Below, in pieces: positions 1 to 6,103 of a stretch of DNA of 6,103 nucleotides; positions within the stretch are counted from its first letter, which is position 1; every line of letters starts with the position of its first letter. The notes under the pieces were generated by a model. The model was not told the origin of the DNA. It was given only the letters and a program-made list of their open reading frames with translations, and did no database searches. The position numbers and the translations under genes are program-made. The stretch comes from Thermogutta sp. (GTDB lineage: Bacteria > Planctomycetota > Planctomycetia > Pirellulales > Thermoguttaceae). The DNA lies in NCBI GenBank assembly GCA_012798155.1, contig JAAZNR010000324.1, positions 1 through 6,103 on the forward strand, in the 5' to 3' direction.

Positions 1-1
1 C

Positions 2-1576
2 GACCGCGCGCTATCGGCCCTGGAGGCTTATATCCTTCGGCAAGGCGCCATGGAAGGACTTCGAACCCGCTACGGTACCGACAGAACCTTCGTGGCGCCC
101 ATCGCGACCAACTTGGCTCTGGCGGGTTTGATCGACTGGCGTCAGGTGCCCCCTTTGCCGTTCGAATTGGCGGCCTTTCCGCAGGGTTTGTATCGTTTTC
201 TGCGTTTGCCCGTGGTGAGTTACGCGATTCCCGCCCTGGTGGCCGTGGGGCAGGTCCGTTTTCACTTCGCTCCGACGGCTGTGCCTCCCTGGCGCATGGC
301 ACGTCGAGCCGTGCGCGATAGCACGCTCGGGGTCGTGCGAAAAATGCAACCGGAAAGCGGCGGGTTCCTGGAGGCCGTCCCGCTTACCGCCTTCGTCGTC
401 ATGTCTCTCTGCGGGATGGGCAGGACGGAAGACGTCATCGTGGCCCGCGGAGTCGAGTTTCTCCTCCGCCTGCAAAGGGACGGCGGGGCCTGGCCCGTGG
501 ATTCCGATCTCGCGGTCTGGACGACCACCTTGGCCGCAAACGCCTTGCTCGCCTCCGGCGTTTCCCAAGTGTCCCGGCTCGTATCTTGGGAATGGTTGCT
601 CGCATCCCAACATCGTGAGCGTCACCCATTTACGGGTGCGGCGCCGGGCGGTTGGGCGTGGACCGACCTGCCGGGCGGCGTACCGGACGCCGACGATACC
701 GCCGGCGCCCTGTTGGCGTTGGCCGGCATCGGGGAAGAGGCATCGCACGCCCGGCGCACGGAGATATTCCAGGCGGCACGGCACGGCCTGCAATGGCTCC
801 TCGATCTTCAAAACCGCGACGGCGGTTGGCCCACCTTCTGCCGCGGTTGGGGCCGACTCCCCTTTGATCGTAGCGGCGTCGATCTGACGGCCCACGCCGT
901 TCGGGCCTTGATGGCATGGAAGAAAGCGGTTTCTCGAACCGACATCCCGGCTTCCTCCGCCGAGCTTGACTGCGGGTCGACAATCCAACAACTGCCGCGA
1001 GGGATGGAGCGGGCGATTGCACGGGGCTTGGCCTTTCTGCGGAAAAGGCAACGGGGCGACGGTTCCTGGTTACCTTTGTGGTTCGGAAACGAATGGGCGG
1101 AAAACGAAGAGAATCCCATCTACGGTACGGCGCGGACCATTTTGGCCTTCAGCGCCGCCGGCCTGAACATGGACCCTTGCGTCCCGCGCGCCGTGGAATG
1201 GCTCAAGCGACGCCAATCCCCGGATGGGACATGGCACGCCTTCAGCCTTCACACTCCGCAAGAACAAGACCAAGACGTACCGCCTTGCCACGGAATCGAA
1301 GAGACGGCTCTGGCGCTGTCGGCCCTTTCCGAGTATTGCGACGGGCCGGACGAGTCGCGTGCATACGACCGCGGACTTGCGGCCCTGGCCTCGGCCGTGC
1401 GCGAAGGCAGGCATCGCACGGCATCGCCGATCGGTTTGTATTTCGCCCGCCTATGGTATTATGAACGGATGTATCCAATCGTCTTCGCCTTGGAAGCGGT
1501 CGGTCGGGCGCTCCGCCGCAGGGGGATACTGCCGCCGCTTCCGGATCACGATCGTTGGAGCGACTTGTCGGCCTGA
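2..1576 (+). CDS. Squalene-hopene-cyclase-like class II terpene cyclase, 5' end outside window
   Basis: This is probably a class II terpene cyclase that protonates a linear isoprenoid and folds it into rings, as squalene-hopene cyclase (SHC) does. The frame is open from base 2, so the start lies upstream. The ATG at base 50 is probably internal, because family-like sequence runs right through it. About 524 residues are visible, against roughly 630-720 in complete SHCs. Counting from base 2, the catalytic-acid motif DADDTA begins at residue 229 and matches DxDDTA of SHC. The DLTAH motif has its His at 298, where SHC has the histidine that supports the catalytic Asp. Four QW-type repeats ending in G-x-W lie near residues 158-164, 270-276, 350-356 and 405-411. 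Early motifs such as PPLPFEL and QPESGGFLEA look like planctomycete SHC-like proteins. The C-terminal segment ASPIGLYFARLWYYERMYP lines up with the SHC active-site tail but differs at several pocket positions. SHCs are monotopic membrane proteins, so this one may be too. The substrate may be squalene or another polyprene. A plus-strand prenyl synthase gene follows after 72 bp. Confidence 0.85.
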   Translation, partial: DRALSALEAYILRQGAMEGLRTRYGTDRTFVAPIATNLALAGLIDWRQVPPLPFELAAFPQGLYRFLRLPVVSYAIPALVAVGQVRFHFAPTAVPPWRMARRAVRDSTLGVVRKMQPESGGFLEAVPLTAFVVMSLCGMGRTEDVIVARGVEFLLRLQRDGGAWPVDSDLAVWTTTLAANALLASGVSQVSRLVSWEWLLASQHRERHPFTGAAPGGWAWTDLPGGVPDADDTAGALLALAGIGEEASHARRTEIFQAARHGLQWLLDLQNRDGGWPTFCRGWGRLPFDRSGVDLTAHAVRALMAWKKAVSRTDIPASSAELDCGSTIQQLPRGMERAIARGLAFLRKRQRGDGSWLPLWFGNEWAENEENPIYGTARTILAFSAAGLNMDPCVPRAVEWLKRRQSPDGTWHAFSLHTPQEQDQDVPPCHGIEETALALSALSEYCDGPDESRAYDRGLAALASAVREGRHRTASPIGLYFARLWYYERMYPIVFALEAVGRALRRRGILPPLPDHDRWSDLSA

Positions 1577-1648
1577 TCCGAACCCGCAGCCGGGCGGGCC
1601 GGCTCCCGACTCCCTCCAATCAACCAGCCGGCCTATGGAAACTCCGCC

Positions 1649-3466
1649 GTGAACGACTCCCCCTCACCCATTCCAGCTCCTTCGCGCGGCAAGCAAGCCG
1701 AATTGCGCGGCGCTCCGCCGCACGTGGGTTATAAGCGGATACCCGGCGAGCGATCCGTCAGGGACCGAATCCGGCAGGAGGCGGAAGGGCGGGCATCGGG
1801 GTTCGACGAAGAAAAGCATATCGGCAGGCCGCTCATCGAGCGATTCGCGCGGGAATTGCTCTTGGAGCTGGGCTTGAGCCACGAGTACGTCGGCTGGACC
1901 ATGGTGGCCGTCGGCTCGGCCCTGTGGCGACCTCAAGTCATCCGGATACCGTACGATCGGCGTCTCTTGCTGCTGCCGCACTGCATGAGGGCCGCGGACG
2001 CCTGCCCGGCGGAATACACGCCCGAGGGCTTGAACTGCGTCAATTGCGGCGCTTGCCGATTGGGTTACCTCCGGACGCAGGCCGAGTCGCTCGGGTATCA
2101 GGTGATGATCGCGGAAGGCTCGCCCATCGTGATGAAATGGATTCTGTCGGGCCGCGCCGAAGCCATTTTAGGCGTGGCTTGTCTCAACGTATTGGAGCGA
2201 TCCTTGGAAAAGATTCTGATGGCGGGCGTGCCTTCCTTGGCCGTACCGCTGTTGACGGATTCTTGTCACGACTCGGTCGGCGAGGAAGATTGCATTCTGG
2301 AGATGATCCGCACGCCCTACTTACCGGGAACCGCGGGACGGCGGAGTTATCTTCCGCTGATGCGGGCGGCAACGTCTCTCTTTGAGGCCGCCGAACTGGA
2401 AGCCTTGGCCCCGCGTCTCTTCCCCGGCGGCTCTCCCGCCCCCGAACACGACGGCGATTTCGTATTGAGCAACGCCGTGGAAGTGACGGAGGCCGTCGCC
2501 TATGAATATCTCATGGGCGGTGGGAAGTACTATCGGCCGTTTCTTACGCTCGCGGCTTACGACGCCGTCCGGGGCGGCTCCGCCGCACGGGCCGAACAAC
2601 TTCCGCCGCCTTCGCTGCCGCGTCCGGTGAAGCAAGCGGCACTGGCCGTCGAAGTCTTCCATAAAGCCTCGCTGATTCACGACGACATCGAAGACGGTGA
2701 CTCCTATCGCTACGGACGTCCCGCCCTTCACGCCCAATGGGGAGTGCCGTTCGCCCTCAACGTGGGAGACTTTCTGGTGGGTTTGGGATACCGGCTCCTC
2801 GCCGACTTGCGATCAGGCACCGACGACCGCCTGGCCGCGGAATTGACGCAACGCTTTTCCGCCGCCCACTTGCGGCTCTCCGCCGGGCAAGGGGCCGAGT
2901 TGTGGCTGCAAAGGCACGCCGGGGAGCGAATCGCCGTCCCCGACGTCTTGCGGATCTATGCCCTCAAGACGGCACCGGCTTTCGAGGCGGCCGTATCCGC
3001 AGGCGTCAAGTTGGCGGGCGGTGATAATGCCTGGGACGGACCGCTTCACCGCTTCGCCCGATATCTGGGAATCGCCTTCCAAATCCAAAACGACCTCGAT
3101 GATTGGTCCTGGCAGAACGAAAACAAGCAACGAATCGGCGGGGATTTGCTGGCAGATCGCCCTACGGTGATCCAGGCCATGGCGTCCCATGTCATGCGGC
3201 GCTCTTGGCCGGCGATCATTTCCGAGATCGGCGAGGATTGCGTCGGGAAGGAGATCGTGTGGGTTCAACGCGTGCGATCGCACCTGGAGAGCGCCGGAGT
3301 CTTTGCCGCGGTGCGTCGATTGATGACCCGGAACATCGAGCGGGCACGGGACGAGGCCGAGAGTATCCCCTTTGCTGAATTGACCTATCTTTTGATTTAT
3401 CTCACGGACTCGCTTTTTGCTCAACGCATCGCTTTGGACGAAACGTCGCCGGCCGACTTGTCGTGA
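1649..3466 (+). CDS. DUF116-like domain fused to trans-isoprenyl diphosphate synthase
   Basis: This 605-residue protein has two parts. Residues ~55-240 resemble DUF116, a family of unknown function. They carry Cys 112, 119, 130, 133, 136, 178, 206 and 215, and the C-x2-C-x2-C run at 130-136 suggests metal or Fe-S binding. Residues ~265-600 are a polyprenyl synthetase, which condenses isopentenyl diphosphate with an allylic diphosphate using Mg2+. The visible motifs are GGGKYYRP (290-297), the first Asp-rich motif DDIED (345-349), a Lys-Thr at 440-441, and a second motif NDLDD (481-485) within FQIQNDLDDW. The second motif has Asn in place of its first Asp. Ala and Ser at -5 and -4 before DDIED are small, which fits a C20 or longer product better than C15; this is inference. 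The start is uncertain. GTG at 1649 gives the full open frame, but only a weak GGA at 1637-1639 precedes it, and a second GTG at 1727 is possible. The frame is the same as the upstream cyclase, separated by its TGA at 1574. Confidence 0.85.
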   Translation: MNDSPSPIPAPSRGKQAELRGAPPHVGYKRIPGERSVRDRIRQEAEGRASGFDEEKHIGRPLIERFARELLLELGLSHEYVGWTMVAVGSALWRPQVIRIPYDRRLLLLPHCMRAADACPAEYTPEGLNCVNCGACRLGYLRTQAESLGYQVMIAEGSPIVMKWILSGRAEAILGVACLNVLERSLEKILMAGVPSLAVPLLTDSCHDSVGEEDCILEMIRTPYLPGTAGRRSYLPLMRAATSLFEAAELEALAPRLFPGGSPAPEHDGDFVLSNAVEVTEAVAYEYLMGGGKYYRPFLTLAAYDAVRGGSAARAEQLPPPSLPRPVKQAALAVEVFHKASLIHDDIEDGDSYRYGRPALHAQWGVPFALNVGDFLVGLGYRLLADLRSGTDDRLAAELTQRFSAAHLRLSAGQGAELWLQRHAGERIAVPDVLRIYALKTAPAFEAAVSAGVKLAGGDNAWDGPLHRFARYLGIAFQIQNDLDDWSWQNENKQRIGGDLLADRPTVIQAMASHVMRRSWPAIISEIGEDCVGKEIVWVQRVRSHLESAGVFAAVRRLMTRNIERARDEAESIPFAELTYLLIYLTDSLFAQRIALDETSPADLS

Positions 3467-3640
3467 GCCGGTCCGCGACGTAGCGCGTTTCGCGGGTGAA
3501 CCAACGCGGAGCGACCATCGGTCAGCGTCGATCGTAACCCATGGATGAACGGCCGCTTCCGCCATTTTCGCATTCGGCGAACGCGACGAGATCGAAACGG
3601 GTGAATCGCACGCCGGGTGGGGACGCCGACGGTGGCGAAA

Positions 3641-3645
3641 AGGAG
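3641..3645 (+). promoter_or_regulatory. Ribosome binding site that decides the start of the third gene
   Basis: AGGAG sits 10 bases before the ATG at 3656 and is the best Shine-Dalgarno match near any start in this window. It favours that ATG over the in-frame GTG at 3617, which would place the AGGAG inside the coding region and has no comparable motif upstream. Confidence 0.6.
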
Positions 3646-3655
3646 AAGCCGACCC

Positions 3656-4576
3656 ATGTCGTTCGCCGTGGAATTCGCCGTGCGATTGATGGCGGCCGCG
3701 CCGCGGATCCCCCAGGAACGCAAAGCCAAGCACGCGGAGTGGTTGCTCGCTCAACGGGCGGCAGGCGGCGGATTCCGCGGCCGGAGCGACCTGCCCGATC
3801 TCTATTACACGGCCTTCGGCGTCCGCTGTGCCCTGTTGCTGGATTGTCTCGACGCAGCCTTCCTGGCGGAGATGCTGCCGTTCTTGCGGCGGGAGTCGCG
3901 CGGCCCCCTCGCCACGGCGGACCTGGCATCCTATCTCACGATCGCATTCACGGCGGAGTTCTTTGCCGGCGTTTCCATCGACGATCGATCGCCGGAAGAA
4001 CGTGCGGAATGGGCGGCCTCTCTCCTCATGCCGTATCGTCGCCCGGACGGCGGTTGGGCCAAATCTCCCAACTCGGCCCTCAGCAGCACCTACCATACGT
4101 TCCTGGCCCTGGAATGTCTCGAACTGGCGGACATTGCCGTCCCCGAACCGCGGCAGATCGCCGCGATGATACGTGGCCGGCAGGCCTCGGACGGCGGCTT
4201 CGTCGATTTGCCGTTCTTGCGGGAAGGCGGCACGAATCCCACAGCGGCCGCCTTGGCCGTCTTGTACGACCTCGACGCGCTGAGCGACCGGACTCGCCAA
4301 GAAGCGTGCGGCTTTTTGCACAGCATGCAGCGCGGAGACGGCGGATTCGCGGCGAGCGGCCGGGCGCCTTGCTCGGATCTGCTCAGTACCTTTACCGCCC
4401 TCGTAAGCCTCGATTTCTTGGACGCCCTCGACGGCTCCACGGCGGCCGCCGCCCAACGGTACGTTTCCGGATTGGAGCATCTCGAGGGCGGATTCCGAGG
4501 AGTGACGCTGGACGATCAGCGGGACGCGGAATACACCTTTTACGGCCTTGCCGCAACGGCCTGGCTGCGGCGCTGA
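3656..4576 (+). CDS. Prenyltransferase beta-subunit-like alpha/alpha-toroid protein
   Basis: This 306-residue protein belongs to the prenyltransferase/squalene-oxidase repeat superfamily. It is closest in look to the beta subunit of type II geranylgeranyl (Rab) or farnesyl transferases, which are ~300-400 residues. Five glycine-aromatic repeat turns are visible: GGGFRGR (37-43), DGGW (131-134), DGGF (179-182), DGGF (228-231) and EGGFRG (277-282). Most are followed by a helix with Thr/Ala and hydrophobic residues, as in DLYYTAFG (48-55) and STYHTFLAL (144-152). In real protein prenyltransferases an Asp-x-Cys and a later His hold catalytic zinc. Here the equivalent-looking positions read D-L-Y (48-50) and D-A-E (290-292), with no Cys, although a His remains in YHT at 147. 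There is no DxDD motif, so it is not an SHC-type catalyst either. No alpha-subunit gene is present. It follows the prenyl synthase gene by 189 bp, where I see no clear promoter or terminator. It may bind or present isoprenoids for the neighbouring enzymes. The family call is firm; the function is unknown. The alternative start is GTG at 3617 (319 residues). Confidence 0.8.
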   Translation: MSFAVEFAVRLMAAAPRIPQERKAKHAEWLLAQRAAGGGFRGRSDLPDLYYTAFGVRCALLLDCLDAAFLAEMLPFLRRESRGPLATADLASYLTIAFTAEFFAGVSIDDRSPEERAEWAASLLMPYRRPDGGWAKSPNSALSSTYHTFLALECLELADIAVPEPRQIAAMIRGRQASDGGFVDLPFLREGGTNPTAAALAVLYDLDALSDRTRQEACGFLHSMQRGDGGFAASGRAPCSDLLSTFTALVSLDFLDALDGSTAAAAQRYVSGLEHLEGGFRGVTLDDQRDAEYTFYGLAATAWLRR

Positions 4577-4587
4577 GAGATTTCCAG

Positions 4588-4673
4588 TAGCCGAGGCGGG
4601 GTTCGAACCCGCACGGGGATAACTCCCCACAGGATTTTAAGTCCTGTGCGTCTGCCTATTCCGCCACTCGGCC
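4588..4673 (-). tRNA. tRNA-Leu(UAA)
   Basis: The minus strand folds as a class II tRNA. It has a 7-bp acceptor stem (GGCCGAG with CTCGGCT, closing on a G-U pair) and a D-arm of leucine type (GCGGAATAGGCAGACGC). The anticodon arm is CAGGA-CTTAAAA-TCCTG with anticodon TAA. There is a long variable arm (GGGGAGTTATCCCC) and a T-arm GCGGG-TTCGAAC-CCCGC. The discriminator base is A (position 4588). CCA is not encoded, so it must be added by the tRNA nucleotidyltransferase. It lies 11 bp from the stop codon of the converging toroid gene, and in the same direction as leuA 230 bp upstream. Confidence 0.95.
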
Positions 4674-4681
4674 TCGCCCGG

Positions 4682-4710
4682 GAAAAGTCCGCTTGATATG
4701 CGGGCTTCTC
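4682..4710 (-). terminator. Possible weak terminator or hairpin between leuA and the tRNA gene
   Basis: On the minus strand AAGCCCGC pairs with GCGGACTT around a 7-base loop (8 bp including one G-U), and two further pairs form beyond a mismatch. It is followed by a T run of only four bases (CTTTTCC). The position, downstream of leuA and just before the tRNA, would suit a leuA terminator. The short T run makes this uncertain; it could also be a leader structure of the tRNA transcript. Confidence 0.25.
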
Positions 4711-4800
4711 CCCAGGCCGATCAGGTTCTCCCGTTTCAGCATGCCCGCTGCTGCCGGGTTCGAAAGCCGTCAAACACAGCCCCAGAGATCACGGACACGT

Positions 4801-4906
4801 TAGTTTTACTGCGCAGAGCCACCGAAACCGGCTTACCGATCTTACGCAGACTCACAAATCTGCATACCCCAGTTTGCCCAACTTGTCATTCTGCGTCGTA
4901 AAATTA
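4801..4906. repeat. Imperfect inverted repeat bracketing 72 bp, overlapping the leuA stop
   Basis: Bases 4801-4817 (tagttttactgcgcaga) are the inverse complement of 4890-4906 (tctgcgtcgtaaaatta) at 14 of 17 positions. The six-base TTAGTT occurs at the outer edge of each arm (4800-4805 and 4904-4909). Inside is a smaller hairpin, GCAGA/TCTGC, near 4846-4863. The stretch is visibly richer in A and T than its neighbours. The right arm supplies the TAA stop of leuA at 4904-4906. It could be a small structured 3' UTR, a remnant of a miniature mobile element, or chance. No open reading frame of note lies inside. Confidence 0.4.
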
Positions 4907-6103
4907 GTTCGATTCCTCCCGCTTCCCAGCCGGCGCCTCCCGCGTCCCATCCGGCGCCGTATGGTTGACGGCCAGGATTCGATTGATGGCGTTGAGAAAG
5001 GCCTTGGCGCTGGCCTCCAGGCTGTCCGTGGAGACGCCTCTCCCGCGGTACAGCTTGCCGTCGTGTTCCAGTTGCACTTGGACCTCGCCCTGGGCGTCTT
5101 TCCCTACCGTCAGGCTGTGAACGCGAAAGTCTCGGCAAACGGCGGACAAGCCGGTGAGCTGCTCGATCGCCAAAAACACCGCATCGACGGGGCCGTCCCC
5201 GGCTTGCAATTGCGTGCGGCAGACCTCGCCGTCGGAGCGACGCAGGGCCAAGGATACGGTGGGGCGTTTTCCCGTTCCCACCTCGATTTCATAGGACTCC
5301 AAGGTAAACCTATCCTCGACCACGCGAAATTGCTGTTCGATCAGGGCTGCAAGGTCGGCGTCGTAAATCTCTTTCTTCTTGTCGGCCAGGGCCTTGAAGT
5401 CGTGAAACACCCGGCTGAGCTGTTCCGGCGTCAGGTCGTATCCCAGGTCTCGCGCCCGGGCCGCCAATGCCGCCCGCCCGCTGTGCTTTCCCAGAACGAG
5501 GTCGCTGCGCGAGAAGCCCACGTCCTCCGGCTGCATGATCTCGTACGTGGCACGCTCTTTCAAGATGCCGTCTTGGTGAATCCCCGCCTCGTGAGCGAAA
5601 GCGTTCTGTCCCACGATGGCCTTATTGCGCTGGACGACCATCCCCGTGATGCCCGACACCAGCCTGCTGGTCGGCACCAGTCGCCGGGTCACGATCCCGG
5701 TCTCCGCATGGAACACGTCCTGCCGCACACGGAGGGCCATCACGACCTCTTCCAGGGCACAGTTGCCGGCCCTTTCGCCGATTCCATTGATGGTACATTC
5801 GATCTGCCCGGCGCCGGCCTGAACGGCGGCCAGACTATTGGCGACCGCCATCCCCAGGTCGTCGTGGCAATGCACGCTGATGACCGCCTTTTCGATATTG
5901 GGAACCCGCTCGCGAAGCGTCGCTATCACGCGATGCATCTGCTCCGGCGTGGCGTAGCCCACCGTGTCCGGGATATTGACGGTGGTGGCGCCGGCGTCGA
6001 TGGCCGCCTCGACCACTTGGCACAGAAAATCGATTTCCGTGCGTGCGGCGTCTTCCGGAGAAAACTCGACGTTGGAGCAATAGCCCGCCGCTCGTTTCAC
6101 CGC
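4904..6103 (-). CDS. leuA: 2-isopropylmalate synthase, 5' end outside window
   Basis: LeuA joins acetyl-CoA to 2-oxoisovalerate to give 2-isopropylmalate, the first committed step of leucine synthesis, in the cytoplasm. The last 399 codons are present and the frame is still open at base 6103, so about 115-125 N-terminal residues are missing, including the start of the TIM barrel. Visible signatures, counted from the first Met/GTG at 6100, are IPDTVGYATPEQ near 43-54, the metal-binding HCHDDLG at 77-83, and NGIGERAGNCALEE at 105-118. FAHEAGIHQDGI at 168-179 and LGKHSGRAAL at 203-212 follow. The region ~260-385 is the C-terminal LeuA dimer domain, which binds leucine for feedback inhibition in this family. 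It ends in TAA at 4904-4906, inside an inverted repeat. Homocitrate synthase and citramalate synthase are relatives, but the motif set reads as LeuA. The promoter and any leucine attenuator would lie outside the window. Confidence 0.95.
   Translation of the reverse strand, partial: AVKRAAGYCSNVEFSPEDAARTEIDFLCQVVEAAIDAGATTVNIPDTVGYATPEQMHRVIATLRERVPNIEKAVISVHCHDDLGMAVANSLAAVQAGAGQIECTINGIGERAGNCALEEVVMALRVRQDVFHAETGIVTRRLVPTSRLVSGITGMVVQRNKAIVGQNAFAHEAGIHQDGILKERATYEIMQPEDVGFSRSDLVLGKHSGRAALAARARDLGYDLTPEQLSRVFHDFKALADKKKEIYDADLAALIEQQFRVVEDRFTLESYEIEVGTGKRPTVSLALRRSDGEVCRTQLQAGDGPVDAVFLAIEQLTGLSAVCRDFRVHSLTVGKDAQGEVQVQLEHDGKLYRGRGVSTDSLEASAKAFLNAINRILAVNHTAPDGTREAPAGKREESN

Noticed and set aside
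11..1051. A 346-codon minus-strand frame opposite the cyclase.
   Set aside because: It is a shadow of the cyclase gene, with low-complexity composition and no family resemblance.
3473..3495. Inverted repeat CCGCGA/TCGCGG just after the synthase gene, as a possible terminator.
   Set aside because: The stem is only 6 bp with an 11-base loop and no T run follows, so it is not a credible intrinsic terminator.
3541..4590. A 349-codon plus-strand frame beginning at ATG 3541, overlapping the third gene.
   Set aside because: Its translation is Arg/Pro-rich without motifs, while the overlapping frame encodes clear toroid repeats and has a good ribosome binding site.
2813..4630. A 605-codon open frame on the minus strand, antisense to the synthase and toroid genes and running into the tRNA.
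   Set aside because: It shows no recognisable domain, is rich in Arg, Gly and Pro as expected from a GC-rich shadow frame, and overlaps three well-supported features.
4711..4800. The stretch containing GGTTCTCCCG recalled bacterial 4.5S/SRP RNA.
   Set aside because: The conserved SRP domain IV core (GGAAGGAAGCAGC-like) is absent on both strands, so the match is too short to support an RNA gene.
4861..4889. A minus-strand promoter-like pair, ATGACA, 17 bases, TATGCA, upstream of the tRNA.
   Set aside because: The -10 box matches the consensus at only three of six positions, it lies about 180 bases from the tRNA, and it sits within the inverted repeat, so chance is likely.

Overview
This is a GC-rich window with dense coding. 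It looks like part of a planctomycete chromosome, possibly of the Pirellulales type. That placement is an inference from the style of the cyclase and LeuA proteins and from my memory of those families; no search was run.

Layout. Bases 2-4576 hold three plus-strand genes that read as one isoprenoid/terpenoid locus. (1) The C-terminal ~524 residues of a squalene-hopene-cyclase-like class II terpene cyclase; its start lies upstream of the window. (2) A 605-residue protein with an N-terminal cysteine-rich DUF116-like domain and a C-terminal trans-isoprenyl diphosphate synthase. (3) A ~306-residue alpha/alpha-toroid protein resembling the beta subunit of protein prenyltransferases, but without the usual zinc-binding Asp-x-Cys. 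The gaps are 72 and 189 bp. No terminator or convincing promoter is visible in either gap, so co-transcription is plausible.

Bases 4588-4673 hold a minus-strand tRNA-Leu(UAA), tail to tail with gene 3 and only 11 bp away. Bases 4674-4903 are non-coding. They contain a small hairpin and, towards leuA, most of an imperfect 17-bp inverted repeat whose outer arm includes the leuA stop codon. Bases 4904-6103 are the C-terminal 399 codons of leuA (2-isopropylmalate synthase) on the minus strand; its start lies beyond the right edge.

How the genes may work together. The gene 2 synthase domain would build a prenyl diphosphate, and the gene 1 cyclase would protonate and cyclise a linear isoprenoid. 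Gene 3 is either a binding scaffold or an unusual prenyl-handling enzyme. The DUF116 domain, with a C-x2-C-x2-C cluster, may add a metal- or redox-dependent step. The combination is the most interesting content here; I know of no assigned product for it. The tRNA and leuA are ordinary housekeeping genes.
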